Counted from the stretch's first letter, positions 1 to 7,497 are shown. The stretch: DNA of 17,395 bases from CAZRHH01 sp964599885 (GCA_964599885.1 CAZRHH010000067.1:1-17395); one strand, 5' to 3'. The notes: generated by a model from the sequence alone, not told the origin. Numbers and translations: made by a program.

Positions 1-633
1 GACGAGCCGCTGTCCAACCTCGATGCCAAGCTCCGCGTGCAGACCCGCGCCGAGATCAGCAAGCTCCACCAGCGCCTCGGCACGACGTTCGTCTACGTCA
101 CCCACGACCAGACAGAAGCGATGACGATGGCGACGCGCATCGCCGTCATGAAGAGCGGCATTCTTCAGCAAGTCGGCACGCCGCAAGACCTCTACGACCG
201 CCCCGTCAATGCGTTCGTCGCCGGCTTCATCGGCAGCCCGTCGATCAACTTCCTCGACGCGACCGTCACGAAACAAAACGAACAGCTCATGCTCGATACC
301 GGCGGCTTCGCGCTGCCCGTGACGGCGCAACAAGCGCCGCGCCTCGCCCCGTACGCCGGCAAGAAGATCATCATCGGCATCCGCCCCGAAAACGTCCACG
401 ACGTCGCCTTCCAGCCCACCGACGCAGAGACGGCGCAAGTCGACGCCACCGTAGACGTCACCGAACTCCTCGGCAGCGAAATCTTCCTCCACCTCCTGAT
501 CGACGAAAAGCCCATCCTCGCCCGCGTCGACCCCCGCACCAACGCCCGCCCCGGCCAAAAAATCCGCGTCGCACTAGAAACGGATCGCCTCTACCTGTTC
601 GATGCGGAGACGGAAGAGTCGATCCTCGCGTAG
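1..633 (+). CDS. ABC transporter ATP-binding protein, MalK/UgpC type, 3' part
   Basis: The reading frame is open from base 1, so the 5' half lies outside the window; 210 residues are visible. The first residues (DEPLSNLDAKLR) are the end of Walker B plus the D-loop, and FVYVTHDQTEAM follows with the switch (H-loop) histidine. The Walker A and LSGGQ signature are missing only because of the window edge. After the nucleotide-binding domain (EVGTPQDLY-type ending, here QQVGTPQDLYDRP) comes a TOBE-type regulatory domain with IGIRPENVHD. This arrangement is typical of ATPases that energise carbohydrate importers (MalK, UgpC, MsmX) at the inner face of the membrane. The permease and binding-protein genes are presumably upstream. 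The sugar specificity cannot be read from this fragment. Family call is firm; substrate is unknown. Confidence 0.93.
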   Translation, partial: DEPLSNLDAKLRVQTRAEISKLHQRLGTTFVYVTHDQTEAMTMATRIAVMKSGILQQVGTPQDLYDRPVNAFVAGFIGSPSINFLDATVTKQNEQLMLDTGGFALPVTAQQAPRLAPYAGKKIIIGIRPENVHDVAFQPTDAETAQVDATVDVTELLGSEIFLHLLIDEKPILARVDPRTNARPGQKIRVALETDRLYLFDAETEESILA

Positions 634-646
634 AAGTCGGGCGCGT

Positions 647-652
647 TATAGT
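647..652 (+). promoter_or_regulatory. -10-like hexamer TATAGT
   Basis: TATAGT lies in the short gap after the ABC ATPase stop and 27 nt before the ATG at 680. A start of transcription about 7 nt downstream would give a leader of roughly 20 nt containing the GAGGGG ribosome-binding-like stretch near 665-670. No convincing -35 is seen. Confidence 0.35.
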
Positions 653-679
653 GGCCGTCAGACGAGAGGGGCGCCGCCC

Positions 680-1927
680 ATGCCAGAACAAGGCGCGAAG
701 TTAGCGCGACTGCAGCGAACAGCCCATTTCATTGAAAAGAACGGGTTGCCTAGACCGTCGGCAAACCGATTGACGACGTGGATGATACTGGTCGCGCATG
801 CTTCGGCACGTACCGACCATTGGCACGCACAAGCGAACGCTCAGCTGTTGCTGGACGCCGAAGGCATCGATAGGCAGCTCACTAACCATCACCCCTGCGT
901 TGTCCTCGGAGTCCCCGCCGCCCGGCGATACTTCGTCGATAAGGGATATCTCAGACTACTCTTGCCGTTCCGTCCGGCCTGCGTAGTCCACGATACGAAC
1001 TACGTTGAGTGCACGCTGGACTGCGTTTACGGCGTCAAACTCGACGGGCGATGGGTCGACGAACTGGTTGGATCAACCCTCGCCGCCGATAGCGACGCCG
1101 AGGCACCGAGTCGGCCGCTGGTCGCCACCAAGGCGGCCACGGCAACTAGGAACGAGTCGGCTCCGGGCGTTGACCTGGAAGTGACGAGAAGCGCACGGCT
1201 CAATGTCGCCGAACGGACGGGATTCTTAGCAGCGATGGAGGCCGAGGCTCGCGCACTAGAGGCGGAGCTGAGTAGCCCTGGCGATTGGGCGAAGCCTTTC
1301 TACTCATCCGTAGCCACGATGACGCCGGGAACGGTCAGAGTCTTCATAGGGCTAAACGGCGCCGGCGATCGGTTTGCAAACCAGTACGACATGCAGGACG
1401 GGAACAACGAACGAGTTTGGAAAGACCCGAACTACAACGCCTTCCTCGACGACCGTTGGGGTGACGAGCACCGTGCGTCTCCCGTCGGGACGAGTCCGCT
1501 TCAGCGTTACGTGCTAAAGGTGTTCAATGAGATGTACGGTGATGATGGGAGAGCGCGCTGCGGACTGCGGCCTGTTTTAACATCATGCCCGTCAGTTCAC
1601 GGGGGCAAAACGATCCAGTCGTCGCTCGCCACTGGGACGCCGGGATGCAGTGGGGAATAAGGCTCGTGGAGTACCTCCGACCGCGGCTAATGATCGTGAA
1701 CGGTAACGGCATAAAACGGAGTGCGTGGTCGGCGATAAACGCTACGTTTGATCTCCATGAAATTGCTCCTTCGCCACTCGAGAAACCCAACCTTCTGTTT
1801 GCGCGAGGGTGAGATTACGTCAGGCGTCCTGAGCGGCTGTCGCGTAATCGGTCTGCCTCACCTCTCACGTAATCGCGCGTCGCCAGCACTTCTGTCGGCG
1901 CTGAAGAGTCGGAGACCATACACCTAG
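680..1927 (+). pseudogene. Uracil-DNA-glycosylase-superfamily-like gene with two compensating frameshifts
   Basis: Frame 2 is open from the ATG at 680 (GAGGGG 10 nt upstream) to a stop at 1658-1660, but the family-like sequence leaves it earlier. Recognisable segments are VFIGLNGAGDRF (motif-1-like loop, frame 2), then TAACFNIMPVSS and PRLMIVNGNG in frame 1 (about 1564-1812), then VIGLPHLSR in frame 2, ending at TAG 1925-1927. The first shift must lie between about 1546 and 1564 (one base lost), the second between 1739 and 1809 (one base gained). The order GLN..., N-x-MP, I-x-NG, G-x-PHxSR is that of the UDG superfamily alpha/beta fold, which removes damaged bases from DNA. The first roughly 190 residues match nothing I recognise. 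GC is clearly lower and rare codons (AGA, TTA, CTA) are commoner than in the neighbours, so transfer is likely. The indels could be real decay or sequencing errors. The family call is tentative. Confidence 0.5.
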
Positions 1928-1946
1928 CACGCCCTGACCGTTCCAT

Positions 1947-1983
1947 CTCTGCCTGTGTGCCTCTGTGCCTCTGTGGTGAAAAC
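1947..1983. repeat. Dispersed 'CTCTGTGCCTCTGTGGTGAAA' type intergenic repeat
   Basis: This low-complexity stretch of repeated (T)GTGCCTCTG units ends in GTGGTGAAAA. It resembles the block at 11684-11722, which ends TTGCGGTGAAA. The same kind of element is common between genes in many environmental bacterial genomes, where it is often mistranslated as SPQRHRGT. It fills most of the gap between the frameshifted gene and the decarboxylase. Confidence 0.6.
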
Positions 1984-2035
1984 CTCCCCGCCGTCCCAGT
2001 GAACACATTCACACCACCCCGCACCCCCAAACTGC

Positions 2036-2041
2036 CATACT
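2036..2041 (+). promoter_or_regulatory. -10-like hexamer CATACT, 7 nt before ATG
   Basis: CATACT followed by GCCCCAC and the ATG at 2049. No Shine-Dalgarno sequence is visible, so a leaderless or near-leaderless transcript is suggested. The same spacing recurs at other genes in the window. Confidence 0.4.
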
Positions 2042-2048
2042 GCCCCAC

Positions 2049-3527
2049 ATGACAACGCCCACCGAAACCCACACCAAACTCGACTTCGACTGGACCCCCG
2101 AACAGTGGCGCGATGCCGGCCAGCGCTTGCTCGATCTCGCCATCGACGCCTCTACCAGCTGGAGCGATCGCCCTCCGGCCGCTACCCCCGGCGCCACGAC
2201 CGACAACGCATACACGGCCCCCATCCCCAACGATCCGGCAACGCTCGATGCGCTCGTCGCCAGCCTCGAACAGCTCGCGCGCCAATCCGTCTACAACGGC
2301 CACCCGCGCTTCCTCGCGTACATCACGTCGTCGCCGGCGCCGATCGGCGTGCTCGGCGATCTGATCGCGTCGGCGCTCAACCAGAACACCGGCCTCCACC
2401 GCATCGCCCCCGCTGCGACGGCGATCGAACTCCAAACGATCGACTGGATCAAGCAAATGGTCGACTACCCGTCCGATGCGGAGGGCGTGTTCGTCAGCGG
2501 CGGGCAGATGGCCAACGTCGTCGCCTACACGACGTTTCGCGAGCACAAGACGCCGTGGGACACCCGCCGCTACGGCCTCCGCGGTCCCGCCGGCGCGGCT
2601 CCGCAACTGCGCGTCTACACCAGCACCGAATCGCACTACTGCCACGAGCAGGCCGCCGAACTGCTCGGCATGGGCCGCGACGCCATCCGCTCGGTGCCCG
2701 TCGACGACGCGTACCGGATGCGCACCGACGCCCTCGCCGCGATGATCGCCGAGGATCGCGCGCGCGCCGATCTCCCGATCGCCATCGCCGCCACAGCCGG
2801 CACCGTCGGCACCGGCGCGATCGATCCGCTGCGCCAGCTCGCCGCGATCGCCCGCGACGAAAGTCTCTGGCTGCACGTCGATGGCGCGTACGGCGCGTTC
2901 GCGGCGATCGTCCCCGACGCGCCGGCAGAACTCGCCGCGCTCGCCGAAGCCGACTCCATCGCCTGCGACCCGCACAAGTGGCTCTTCGCGCCGATCGACG
3001 CCGGCGTCACGCTCGTCCGCAAGCCAGGACTGCTGCAGGACGCGTTCGCCTTCCATCCCGCGTATCTCGAGACCGGCGCCACGGCGCACGTCGATCTGAT
3101 GGAGCGCACGCCTGAAAACTCCCGCCGCCTTCGCGCGCTCAAGGTCTGGTTGTCCATCCAGGCGTACGGCCTCAGCGGCTACCGCAACATGATCGCCCAG
3201 AACATCGCGCTCGCAGTGCACATGGAACGCTGCATCGAATCCACGCCCGGCCTCACGCTCGCCGCCCCGCGGGAACTCTCGATCGTCTGCTGGCGCGCCG
3301 AGCCGCCGAACATCACCGACCCCGCGCAACTCGACCGTCTGCAAACAAGCATCATCGCCGAACTCGAAGCGCGCGGCATCGCCGTCATCTCGAACGCCAA
3401 ACTCCGCGACGGCCGCACCGCCATGCGCGCCTGCATCGTCAACTTCCGCACCACCAGCGAAGACGTCGAAGCCGTCATCGCCGCCACCGCAGAGATCGCG
3501 CATGAGTTGGCGCGCAGCCAAACGTGA
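2049..3527 (+). CDS. Group II PLP-dependent amino-acid decarboxylase family protein
   Basis: This 492-residue protein has the length and layout of the aromatic-L-amino-acid/glutamate decarboxylase family (fold type I, PLP). Visible features are the N-terminal HPRFLAYITSSPAP segment (substrate-access loop region), SGGQMANVVA (PLP phosphate binding), TESHYCHEQAAELLG, HVDGAYG with Asp278 (pyridine-nitrogen ligand), and DPHKWLF with Lys310 as the Schiff-base lysine preceded by His309. The family decarboxylates aromatic amino acids, and some members are aldehyde synthases; the substrate cannot be told here. It is cytoplasmic, with no signal peptide. The next gene starts inside its stop codon (GTGA overlap), so the two are probably co-translated. 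The ATG is supported by a -10-like hexamer 7 nt upstream and by the family N-terminus. Very high GC, typical of the resident genome. Confidence 0.92.
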   Translation: MTTPTETHTKLDFDWTPEQWRDAGQRLLDLAIDASTSWSDRPPAATPGATTDNAYTAPIPNDPATLDALVASLEQLARQSVYNGHPRFLAYITSSPAPIGVLGDLIASALNQNTGLHRIAPAATAIELQTIDWIKQMVDYPSDAEGVFVSGGQMANVVAYTTFREHKTPWDTRRYGLRGPAGAAPQLRVYTSTESHYCHEQAAELLGMGRDAIRSVPVDDAYRMRTDALAAMIAEDRARADLPIAIAATAGTVGTGAIDPLRQLAAIARDESLWLHVDGAYGAFAAIVPDAPAELAALAEADSIACDPHKWLFAPIDAGVTLVRKPGLLQDAFAFHPAYLETGATAHVDLMERTPENSRRLRALKVWLSIQAYGLSGYRNMIAQNIALAVHMERCIESTPGLTLAAPRELSIVCWRAEPPNITDPAQLDRLQTSIIAELEARGIAVISNAKLRDGRTAMRACIVNFRTTSEDVEAVIAATAEIAHELARSQT

Positions 3528-4591
3528 GCGAATCCCCCACCCGCTGGCCCGTCGCCCGCGCCAACGACTGGTACGACGCCCAACCCTGGCTCGTCGGCTC
3601 CAACTTCATCCCCAGCACCGTGATCAATCAGCTCGAAATGTGGCAGGACGACACCTTCGACGCCGCCACGATCGACCGCGAACTCGGCTGGGCCGCCGCG
3701 CTCGGCTTCAACACAATGCGCGTCTTCCTCCACGACCTGCTCTGGCACGCCGACGCCGCAGCACTCACCCGCCGCATCGACGAGTATCTCGCGATTAGCG
3801 ACGGGCACGGCATCTCGACGCTCTTCGTGCTGTTCGACGACTGCTGGCACGACGGCGCGCGTCTCGGCCCGCAGCCCGCGCCCGTTCCCGGACGCCACAA
3901 CTCCGGCTGGCTCCAGTCACCCGGCCACAGCGTCGTCTGCGATCCCTCGCAGACGGACCGGCTCGAAGCCTACGTGAAGGGCGTCGTCTCCGCGTTCGCC
4001 GCCGACACGCGCGTGCTCGGCTGGGACATCTACAACGAGATCACCAACAGCTTCCTCATCGCCGAAGCGCTTGCGCCGCCCGAACGCGCACGCGCCGTCG
4101 CCGACGCAACGCGCCGCCGCGAAGAAAACCTGCCGCATCACCTGCGGCTGCTCGACAACGCGTTTGCGTGGGCGCGTGAGGCGCGGCCAGAACAGCCGCT
4201 CACCGCCGGCATCTATACGGGCGACCGCGCCACCAACGAACGCCTCACGTCGCAGTCGGACATCATCTCGTTCCATCACTACGGTAGCGCCGAACGCCTC
4301 GAAGAACTGATCGCCCGACTTCGCCGCCACGAGCGTCCCCTGCTCTGCACCGAGTACATGGCACGCAGCCGTGGCAGCGACTTCGCGGCGCAGATGCCGA
4401 TCTTCAAGCGCGAGCGCGTCGGCTGCTACAACTGGGGACTCGTCAACGGCAAGACGCAGACGCACATCGCCTGGACCGGCGAGAGCGATGTCTGGTTCCA
4501 CGACATCCTCCACGCGGATGGCACGCCATACGACGCCGACGAGGCAGCATTCATCCGCAAGATCACCGCCGGCGCGACGGGACCTGCCTGA
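3524..4591 (+). CDS. GH5-like (cellulase-family) glycoside hydrolase, cytoplasmic
   Basis: The 355-residue product starts at GTG 3524, overlapping the decarboxylase stop by 4 nt. It has no signal peptide. It opens with WLVGSNFIPSTVINQLEMWQ and the GFNTMRVFLHDLLW strand typical of clan GH-A TIM barrels. GWDIYNE carries Glu172 as the likely acid/base at the end of strand 4, and LLCTEYMAR carries Glu277 as the likely nucleophile. CYNWGLVNGKTQT near residue 305 resembles the strand-8 region of this group. Homologues are usually labelled cellulase-family or 1,4-beta-xylanase, but an intracellular location fits oligosaccharide or glycoside trimming better than polymer attack. The pairing with an amino-acid decarboxylase is unexplained. 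Clan assignment is good; substrate is unknown. Confidence 0.85.
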   Translation: MSESPTRWPVARANDWYDAQPWLVGSNFIPSTVINQLEMWQDDTFDAATIDRELGWAAALGFNTMRVFLHDLLWHADAAALTRRIDEYLAISDGHGISTLFVLFDDCWHDGARLGPQPAPVPGRHNSGWLQSPGHSVVCDPSQTDRLEAYVKGVVSAFAADTRVLGWDIYNEITNSFLIAEALAPPERARAVADATRRREENLPHHLRLLDNAFAWAREARPEQPLTAGIYTGDRATNERLTSQSDIISFHHYGSAERLEELIARLRRHERPLLCTEYMARSRGSDFAAQMPIFKRERVGCYNWGLVNGKTQTHIAWTGESDVWFHDILHADGTPYDADEAAFIRKITAGATGPA

Positions 4592-4615
4592 TCGTCGTCC
4601 GCCGTGCGCACGACG

Positions 4616-6190
4616 CTACCCGCACGCCGCGATCCGCGCCGCCGCCTGCTGCAAGTCCGCGACATCAACCGAACCGTTGCGCGTGATGTCGAAGTTCACC
4701 TTCACGACCGATCCCGGCAGCGCGTACGTGCCAGACTCGCTCGCGATCTGCTGCAGGTCGACGACGTTCACGACGTCCGCAGCGTTGATCGACGCTACTT
4801 CGCAACCGTCGGCGCGCGCATCGCCGTCGCTGTTCGCGTTCGCCGGATCCGTGCCATACAGGCAGACCTCGCGGAACGTCGGCAGTCCGTCGCCGTCCGC
4901 ATCGCTCGTCGCGCCGCACTGCGCCATCGTCGGCTTGCTCGCGACCACGTTTGGATTCGTGCCCAGCGCGCACTCCGCGCCGTCGGTGTGGTTGTCGCCG
5001 TCGCTGTCTGCGGCGCCCGCGTTCGTCACAACACCGCCGCACGCCGCGCCCGACGCCTCGTCCGCGTCGTCGATGCCGTCGCCATCGTCGTCGTCATCGC
5101 AGGCATCGCCGGGCGTATCCGAAAACGCGCGCGTCGTGTCGTCGTACGCCTTCGGCGGCGACAGGTCGATCACGTTGCCGTCTGTGTTCTGCTGGCCGGC
5201 GTTCGCGACGCTCGGGCAGTTGTCGACCGCGTCGGCGATGCCGTCGAGATCGTCGTCGCCGGGTGCGCCGGCCTGGCACGCGCCAGTGCCGCTGTCCGTG
5301 AACGTCTGCCCCGCGACCGGCACGAACTCCCACTCGTAGCTCGCCGGCTGCAACGTCAGCTTGAGCACGCCGTACGTTGTGCCATTGCGCACTTCGCTGT
5401 TCGGCTCCGCGCCGTCGAACGTGTAGTGGCTGCGCCCGCCCGTGCCAACGACGAACTCGCGGATGCCGTTCGTCGTATCGAGCGCGCCCGCCGGCGTTTG
5501 CGGCGCGAACCGCTCGTACGTGTGATCGTGCCCGACGAGCGCCACTTCGGCGCCGTAATCGTACAGCGCCTGCCAGAACGGCTGCATCGCCACGCTGTTG
5601 CCGTGATCGCCGGAACTGAAACGCGGGTGATGCCAGTACGCCAGCGTACACGTCGCCGGATGCGCGGCGAGATCAGCGCGCAGCCACTGCTCCTGCGTCG
5701 AACCAGCCGCGCACGCGACAGCGCCGCAGTTGCTGTTCAGCGAGATGATGTGCCACTCGCCAACATCGAAACTGTAGTAGCCCTTCGCCGGATCGCCCGC
5801 GGCCGCGCCGAAGTAGCCGTAGTACCCCGTCGCGCCCGGCGTGTTGTACTCGTGATTGCCGGGCGACGGCATGGTGCGCGCCTTGTGGCGGCCCCACGTC
5901 GGGTGATAGCAGTTGTTGAACTCCGTCGTCGTGCCGTTGTTGTACGCGAGATCGCCCATCACCAGCACGGTGCCGGAAAGCGTGTCCAGCAGATCCGCCG
6001 TCTGCTCATCGCCGGTCGATGCGCACGACGCGATGTCGCCCGCCGCCAGCAATACCTCGCCCGCCGCGCTCGCCACGCTCGGCTGCCGAGGCAGGTCGCG
6101 CACGTCCGGCAACGATGGCAGCCCTGCCGCTTCACCGAACATAAGCGTCAGCAGCGTCACAACCCCGACGAGCGCGCCTCGAATCATCAT
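4616..6190 (-). CDS. Secreted purple-acid-phosphatase-like metallophosphoesterase with TSP3 repeats and dockerin-like tail
   Basis: The 524-residue protein begins MMIRGALVGVVTLLTLMFGE, a plausible Sec signal peptide. The catalytic domain (about 40-300) has the calcineurin/PAP metal motifs: GDLAY (Asp80), PGNHEY (His113), the YWHHPRFSS segment, and GHDHTYER (His221, His223). From about residue 310 come acidic DxDxDG repeats (GDDDLDGIADAVDNCP, GDACDDDDDGDGIDDADE, DSDGDNHTDG, DADGDGLPTF), which are thrombospondin type 3 calcium-binding repeats. The last 60 residues contain two dockerin-like VNVVDLQQIA and VDVADLQQAA EF-hand-like loops. Role: secreted, Ca-stabilised phosphoesterase, perhaps for organic phosphate scavenging. 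It is convergent with the GH5-like gene (24 bp apart). An ATG at 6253 is also in frame, but the -10-like hexamer at 6198-6203 and the cleaner signal peptide favour 6190. Confidence 0.9.
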   Translation of the reverse strand: MMIRGALVGVVTLLTLMFGEAAGLPSLPDVRDLPRQPSVASAAGEVLLAAGDIASCASTGDEQTADLLDTLSGTVLVMGDLAYNNGTTTEFNNCYHPTWGRHKARTMPSPGNHEYNTPGATGYYGYFGAAAGDPAKGYYSFDVGEWHIISLNSNCGAVACAAGSTQEQWLRADLAAHPATCTLAYWHHPRFSSGDHGNSVAMQPFWQALYDYGAEVALVGHDHTYERFAPQTPAGALDTTNGIREFVVGTGGRSHYTFDGAEPNSEVRNGTTYGVLKLTLQPASYEWEFVPVAGQTFTDSGTGACQAGAPGDDDLDGIADAVDNCPSVANAGQQNTDGNVIDLSPPKAYDDTTRAFSDTPGDACDDDDDGDGIDDADEASGAACGGVVTNAGAADSDGDNHTDGAECALGTNPNVVASKPTMAQCGATSDADGDGLPTFREVCLYGTDPANANSDGDARADGCEVASINAADVVNVVDLQQIASESGTYALPGSVVKVNFDITRNGSVDVADLQQAAARIAACG

Positions 6191-6197
6191 CGCCAGC

Positions 6198-6203
6198 AGT
6201 ATC
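6198..6203 (-). promoter_or_regulatory. -10-like hexamer GATACT, 7 nt before ATG
   Basis: On the minus strand GATACT is followed by GCTGGCG and the ATG at 6190. The spacing equals that of the decarboxylase gene, and no Shine-Dalgarno sequence is present. Confidence 0.35.
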
Positions 6204-6230
6204 CGCCATCGCCGCCCGCGACGCACCGCG

Positions 6231-6236
6231 TATAGT
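6231..6236. promoter_or_regulatory. Possible shared -10 (TATAGT / ACTATA) in a divergent intergenic region
   Basis: TATAGT on the plus strand reads ACTATA on the other, between the divergent phosphoesterase and peptidase genes. It could serve as -10 for the M14 gene, or for the phosphoesterase as TATACG one step over. No -35 was recognised on either side. Confidence 0.25.
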
Positions 6237-6376
6237 GCTTCTTTGACACGCATTCGCGACCGCCACCCGCGAATTCGCACGCTTTCGATCCCAAAGATGC
6301 CGCAAGCTTCGTCGATGATCATGCCGGGGGACAGAACTTGAGCGCTCCAACGAGCCAGCGATCCGGTGGCTACCGC

Positions 6377-7219
6377 ATGCGGCTGATGCACGCGCGCAGC
6401 GGCGCCGCGCTCGTCGCGCTCGCGCTTTTCGCAAGCGCCTGCTTCTCGTCGATCGGCCAGTCCGTCGAAGGGCGCGACATCACAGTGCAGACGTTCGGCG
6501 ATGGCCCCCGCGACGTGCTGCTCATCGGCGGCCTGCACACCGGCAGCGAAGACAACAGCCGCGTCATCGTCGAACAGCTCGCCACCTACATCGCGTCGTA
6601 CCCGTCGATCGTGCCCGCGTCCGTCACGCTGCACATCATCACCAGCGCCAACCCCGACGGCACCGCGCGCGGCGAGCACACCAACGCCAACGGCGTCGAC
6701 CTCAACCGCAACTGGCCCGCCGACGACTGGATGCCCGACGCCTGCCACCCCAGCACCGGCTGCCGCCCGCAACTCGGCGGCCCCGCGCCGCTCTCCGAAC
6801 CCGAGACCGTCGCGCTCTACAACTACATCCTCGCCACCCGCCCCGAAGTGACGATGGTCTGGCACGCGCAGGCCCCGCTCGTCGAAGCCAACGAAGTGCC
6901 CGGCGCCGACGTCTACGGCAGCGCGTTCGCCGCCGCCGCCGGCTATGCCTACGTCGAAGAGTGGACCGCCTACCCGATTAGCGGCGAACTGATCGACGCG
7001 CTCGAACAGCGTCTCGGGCTGCGCGCCCTCGATGTCGAACTCTCAAGCTGTTGTACCGTCAACGAAGACGACTTCGCCCGCAACCTCAACGGCCTCATCG
7101 CCGTCCTCGCCGAGGCCGACCGCGCCGCCAACGCCCCCACCCCCACGCGCACCCCCGACCCCCGCACGCCGCAGGTAACGGCCACCCCCACCTTCTCCCT
7201 CCGCCTCGGCCGCGACTAG
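6377..7219 (+). CDS. M14-family zinc-peptidase-like lipoprotein
   Basis: With the ATG at 6377 the product is 280 residues and starts with a lipoprotein signal peptide (RLMHARSGAALVALALFASAC) whose lipobox FASAC gives Cys22 as the lipidated residue. M14 carboxypeptidase signatures follow: GGLHTGSED (His54, Glu58 as zinc ligands, in an HxxxE spacing), SANPDG, DLNRNWP (substrate carboxylate Arg), VWHAQ (His163, third zinc ligand) and DVELSS (Glu221, general base). This suggests a surface-anchored peptidase acting on peptidoglycan peptides or other short peptides. The C-terminus is a Thr/Pro-rich segment (TPTRTPDPRTP) that looks like a stalk, although the lipid anchor is at the other end. A TTG at 6338 with GGGGGA upstream is an alternative start but would put 13 residues before the signal peptide. 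Family fairly sure; activity unproven. Confidence 0.82.
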   Translation: MRLMHARSGAALVALALFASACFSSIGQSVEGRDITVQTFGDGPRDVLLIGGLHTGSEDNSRVIVEQLATYIASYPSIVPASVTLHIITSANPDGTARGEHTNANGVDLNRNWPADDWMPDACHPSTGCRPQLGGPAPLSEPETVALYNYILATRPEVTMVWHAQAPLVEANEVPGADVYGSAFAAAAGYAYVEEWTAYPISGELIDALEQRLGLRALDVELSSCCTVNEDDFARNLNGLIAVLAEADRAANAPTPTRTPDPRTPQVTATPTFSLRLGRD

Positions 7220-7247
7220 AGCGCGCGCGCAGCGCTCCCCCCGAAAA

Positions 7248-7275
7248 TCCCGCCTCCCGTTTCCCGCCTCCCGCT
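7248..7275. repeat. Tandem 14-mer CCCGCCTCCCG-type repeat
   Basis: Two adjacent 14-mers, TCCCGCCTCCCGTT and TCCCGCCTCCCGCT, differ at one base and run into a C-rich tail. They lie between the peptidase gene and the tRNA terminator. Short purine/pyrimidine-skewed repeats of this type are scattered in many genomes; no function is visible. Confidence 0.5.
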
Positions 7276-7295
7276 TCCTCCCCCGCACACACGCG

Positions 7296-7328
7296 AAAAA
7301 GCCCCGATCCGCAGCAACGGATCGAGGC
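7296..7328 (-). terminator. Rho-independent terminator of the tRNA-Pro gene
   Basis: On the minus strand an 11-bp stem (7328-7318 with 7311-7301, one G-T pair), a 6-nt loop and then TTTTT (7300-7296) form a standard intrinsic terminator. It begins 38 nt after the tRNA 3' end, on the same strand, so it belongs to the tRNA. On the plus strand there is no T tract, so it should not end the peptidase transcript. Confidence 0.8.
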
Positions 7329-7366
7329 AAACGCACGCGTCATTGGGCCAACGGATGGGGGAACGA

Positions 7367-7443
7367 TGGTCGGGGCGACAGGATTCGAACCTGCGACCTC
7401 TTGACCCCCAGTCAAGTGCTCTACCGGGCTGAGCCACGCCCCG
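7367..7443 (-). tRNA. tRNA-Pro (anticodon GGG), CCA encoded
   Basis: The minus strand folds into a complete cloverleaf: acceptor CGGGGCG/CGCCCCG, D stem GCTC/GAGC, anticodon stem CTTGA/TCAAG around the 7-nt loop CTGGGGG (anticodon GGG), T stem GCAGG/CCTGT with the TTCGAAT loop, discriminator A and an encoded CCA at 7369-7367. Length is 77 nt with CCA. GGG reads the CCC and CCU proline codons. It has its own promoter-like element upstream and a terminator downstream, so it is a monocistronic unit. Confidence 0.96.
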
Positions 7444-7455
7444 CTGTGAGGCTCC

Positions 7456-7485
7456 ATTACATCACACGATACACACTCGCGGCAA
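7456..7485 (-). promoter_or_regulatory. Putative promoter of tRNA-Pro
   Basis: On the minus strand TTGCCG (7485-7480) is separated by 18 nt from TGTAAT (7461-7456), which ends 12 nt before the mature tRNA 5' end. It resembles a housekeeping sigma promoter with a short leader. It sits within the 54-bp gap downstream of the NTPase gene stop. Confidence 0.5.
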
Positions 7486-7497
7486 ACCTCTCGACCG

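Noticed and set aside
1540..1660. Programmed ribosomal frameshift in the UDG-like gene
   Set aside because: No slippery heptamer or following structure is visible, and a second opposite shift would be needed, so indels are simpler.
1815..3521. Long minus-strand open frame of 568 codons opposite the decarboxylase
   Set aside because: It is Arg/Gly/Asp-rich, has no family features and mirrors the GC-rich third codon positions of the well-supported gene on the other strand.
4604..6235. Plus-strand open frame of 543 codons opposite the phosphoesterase
   Set aside because: Extremely Arg/Val-rich low-complexity product, while the minus strand holds all metal-binding motifs.
7219..7237. GAGCGC/GCGCTC hairpin just after the peptidase stop as a terminator
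   Set aside because: The stem is only 6 bp and a C-run, not a T-run, follows.
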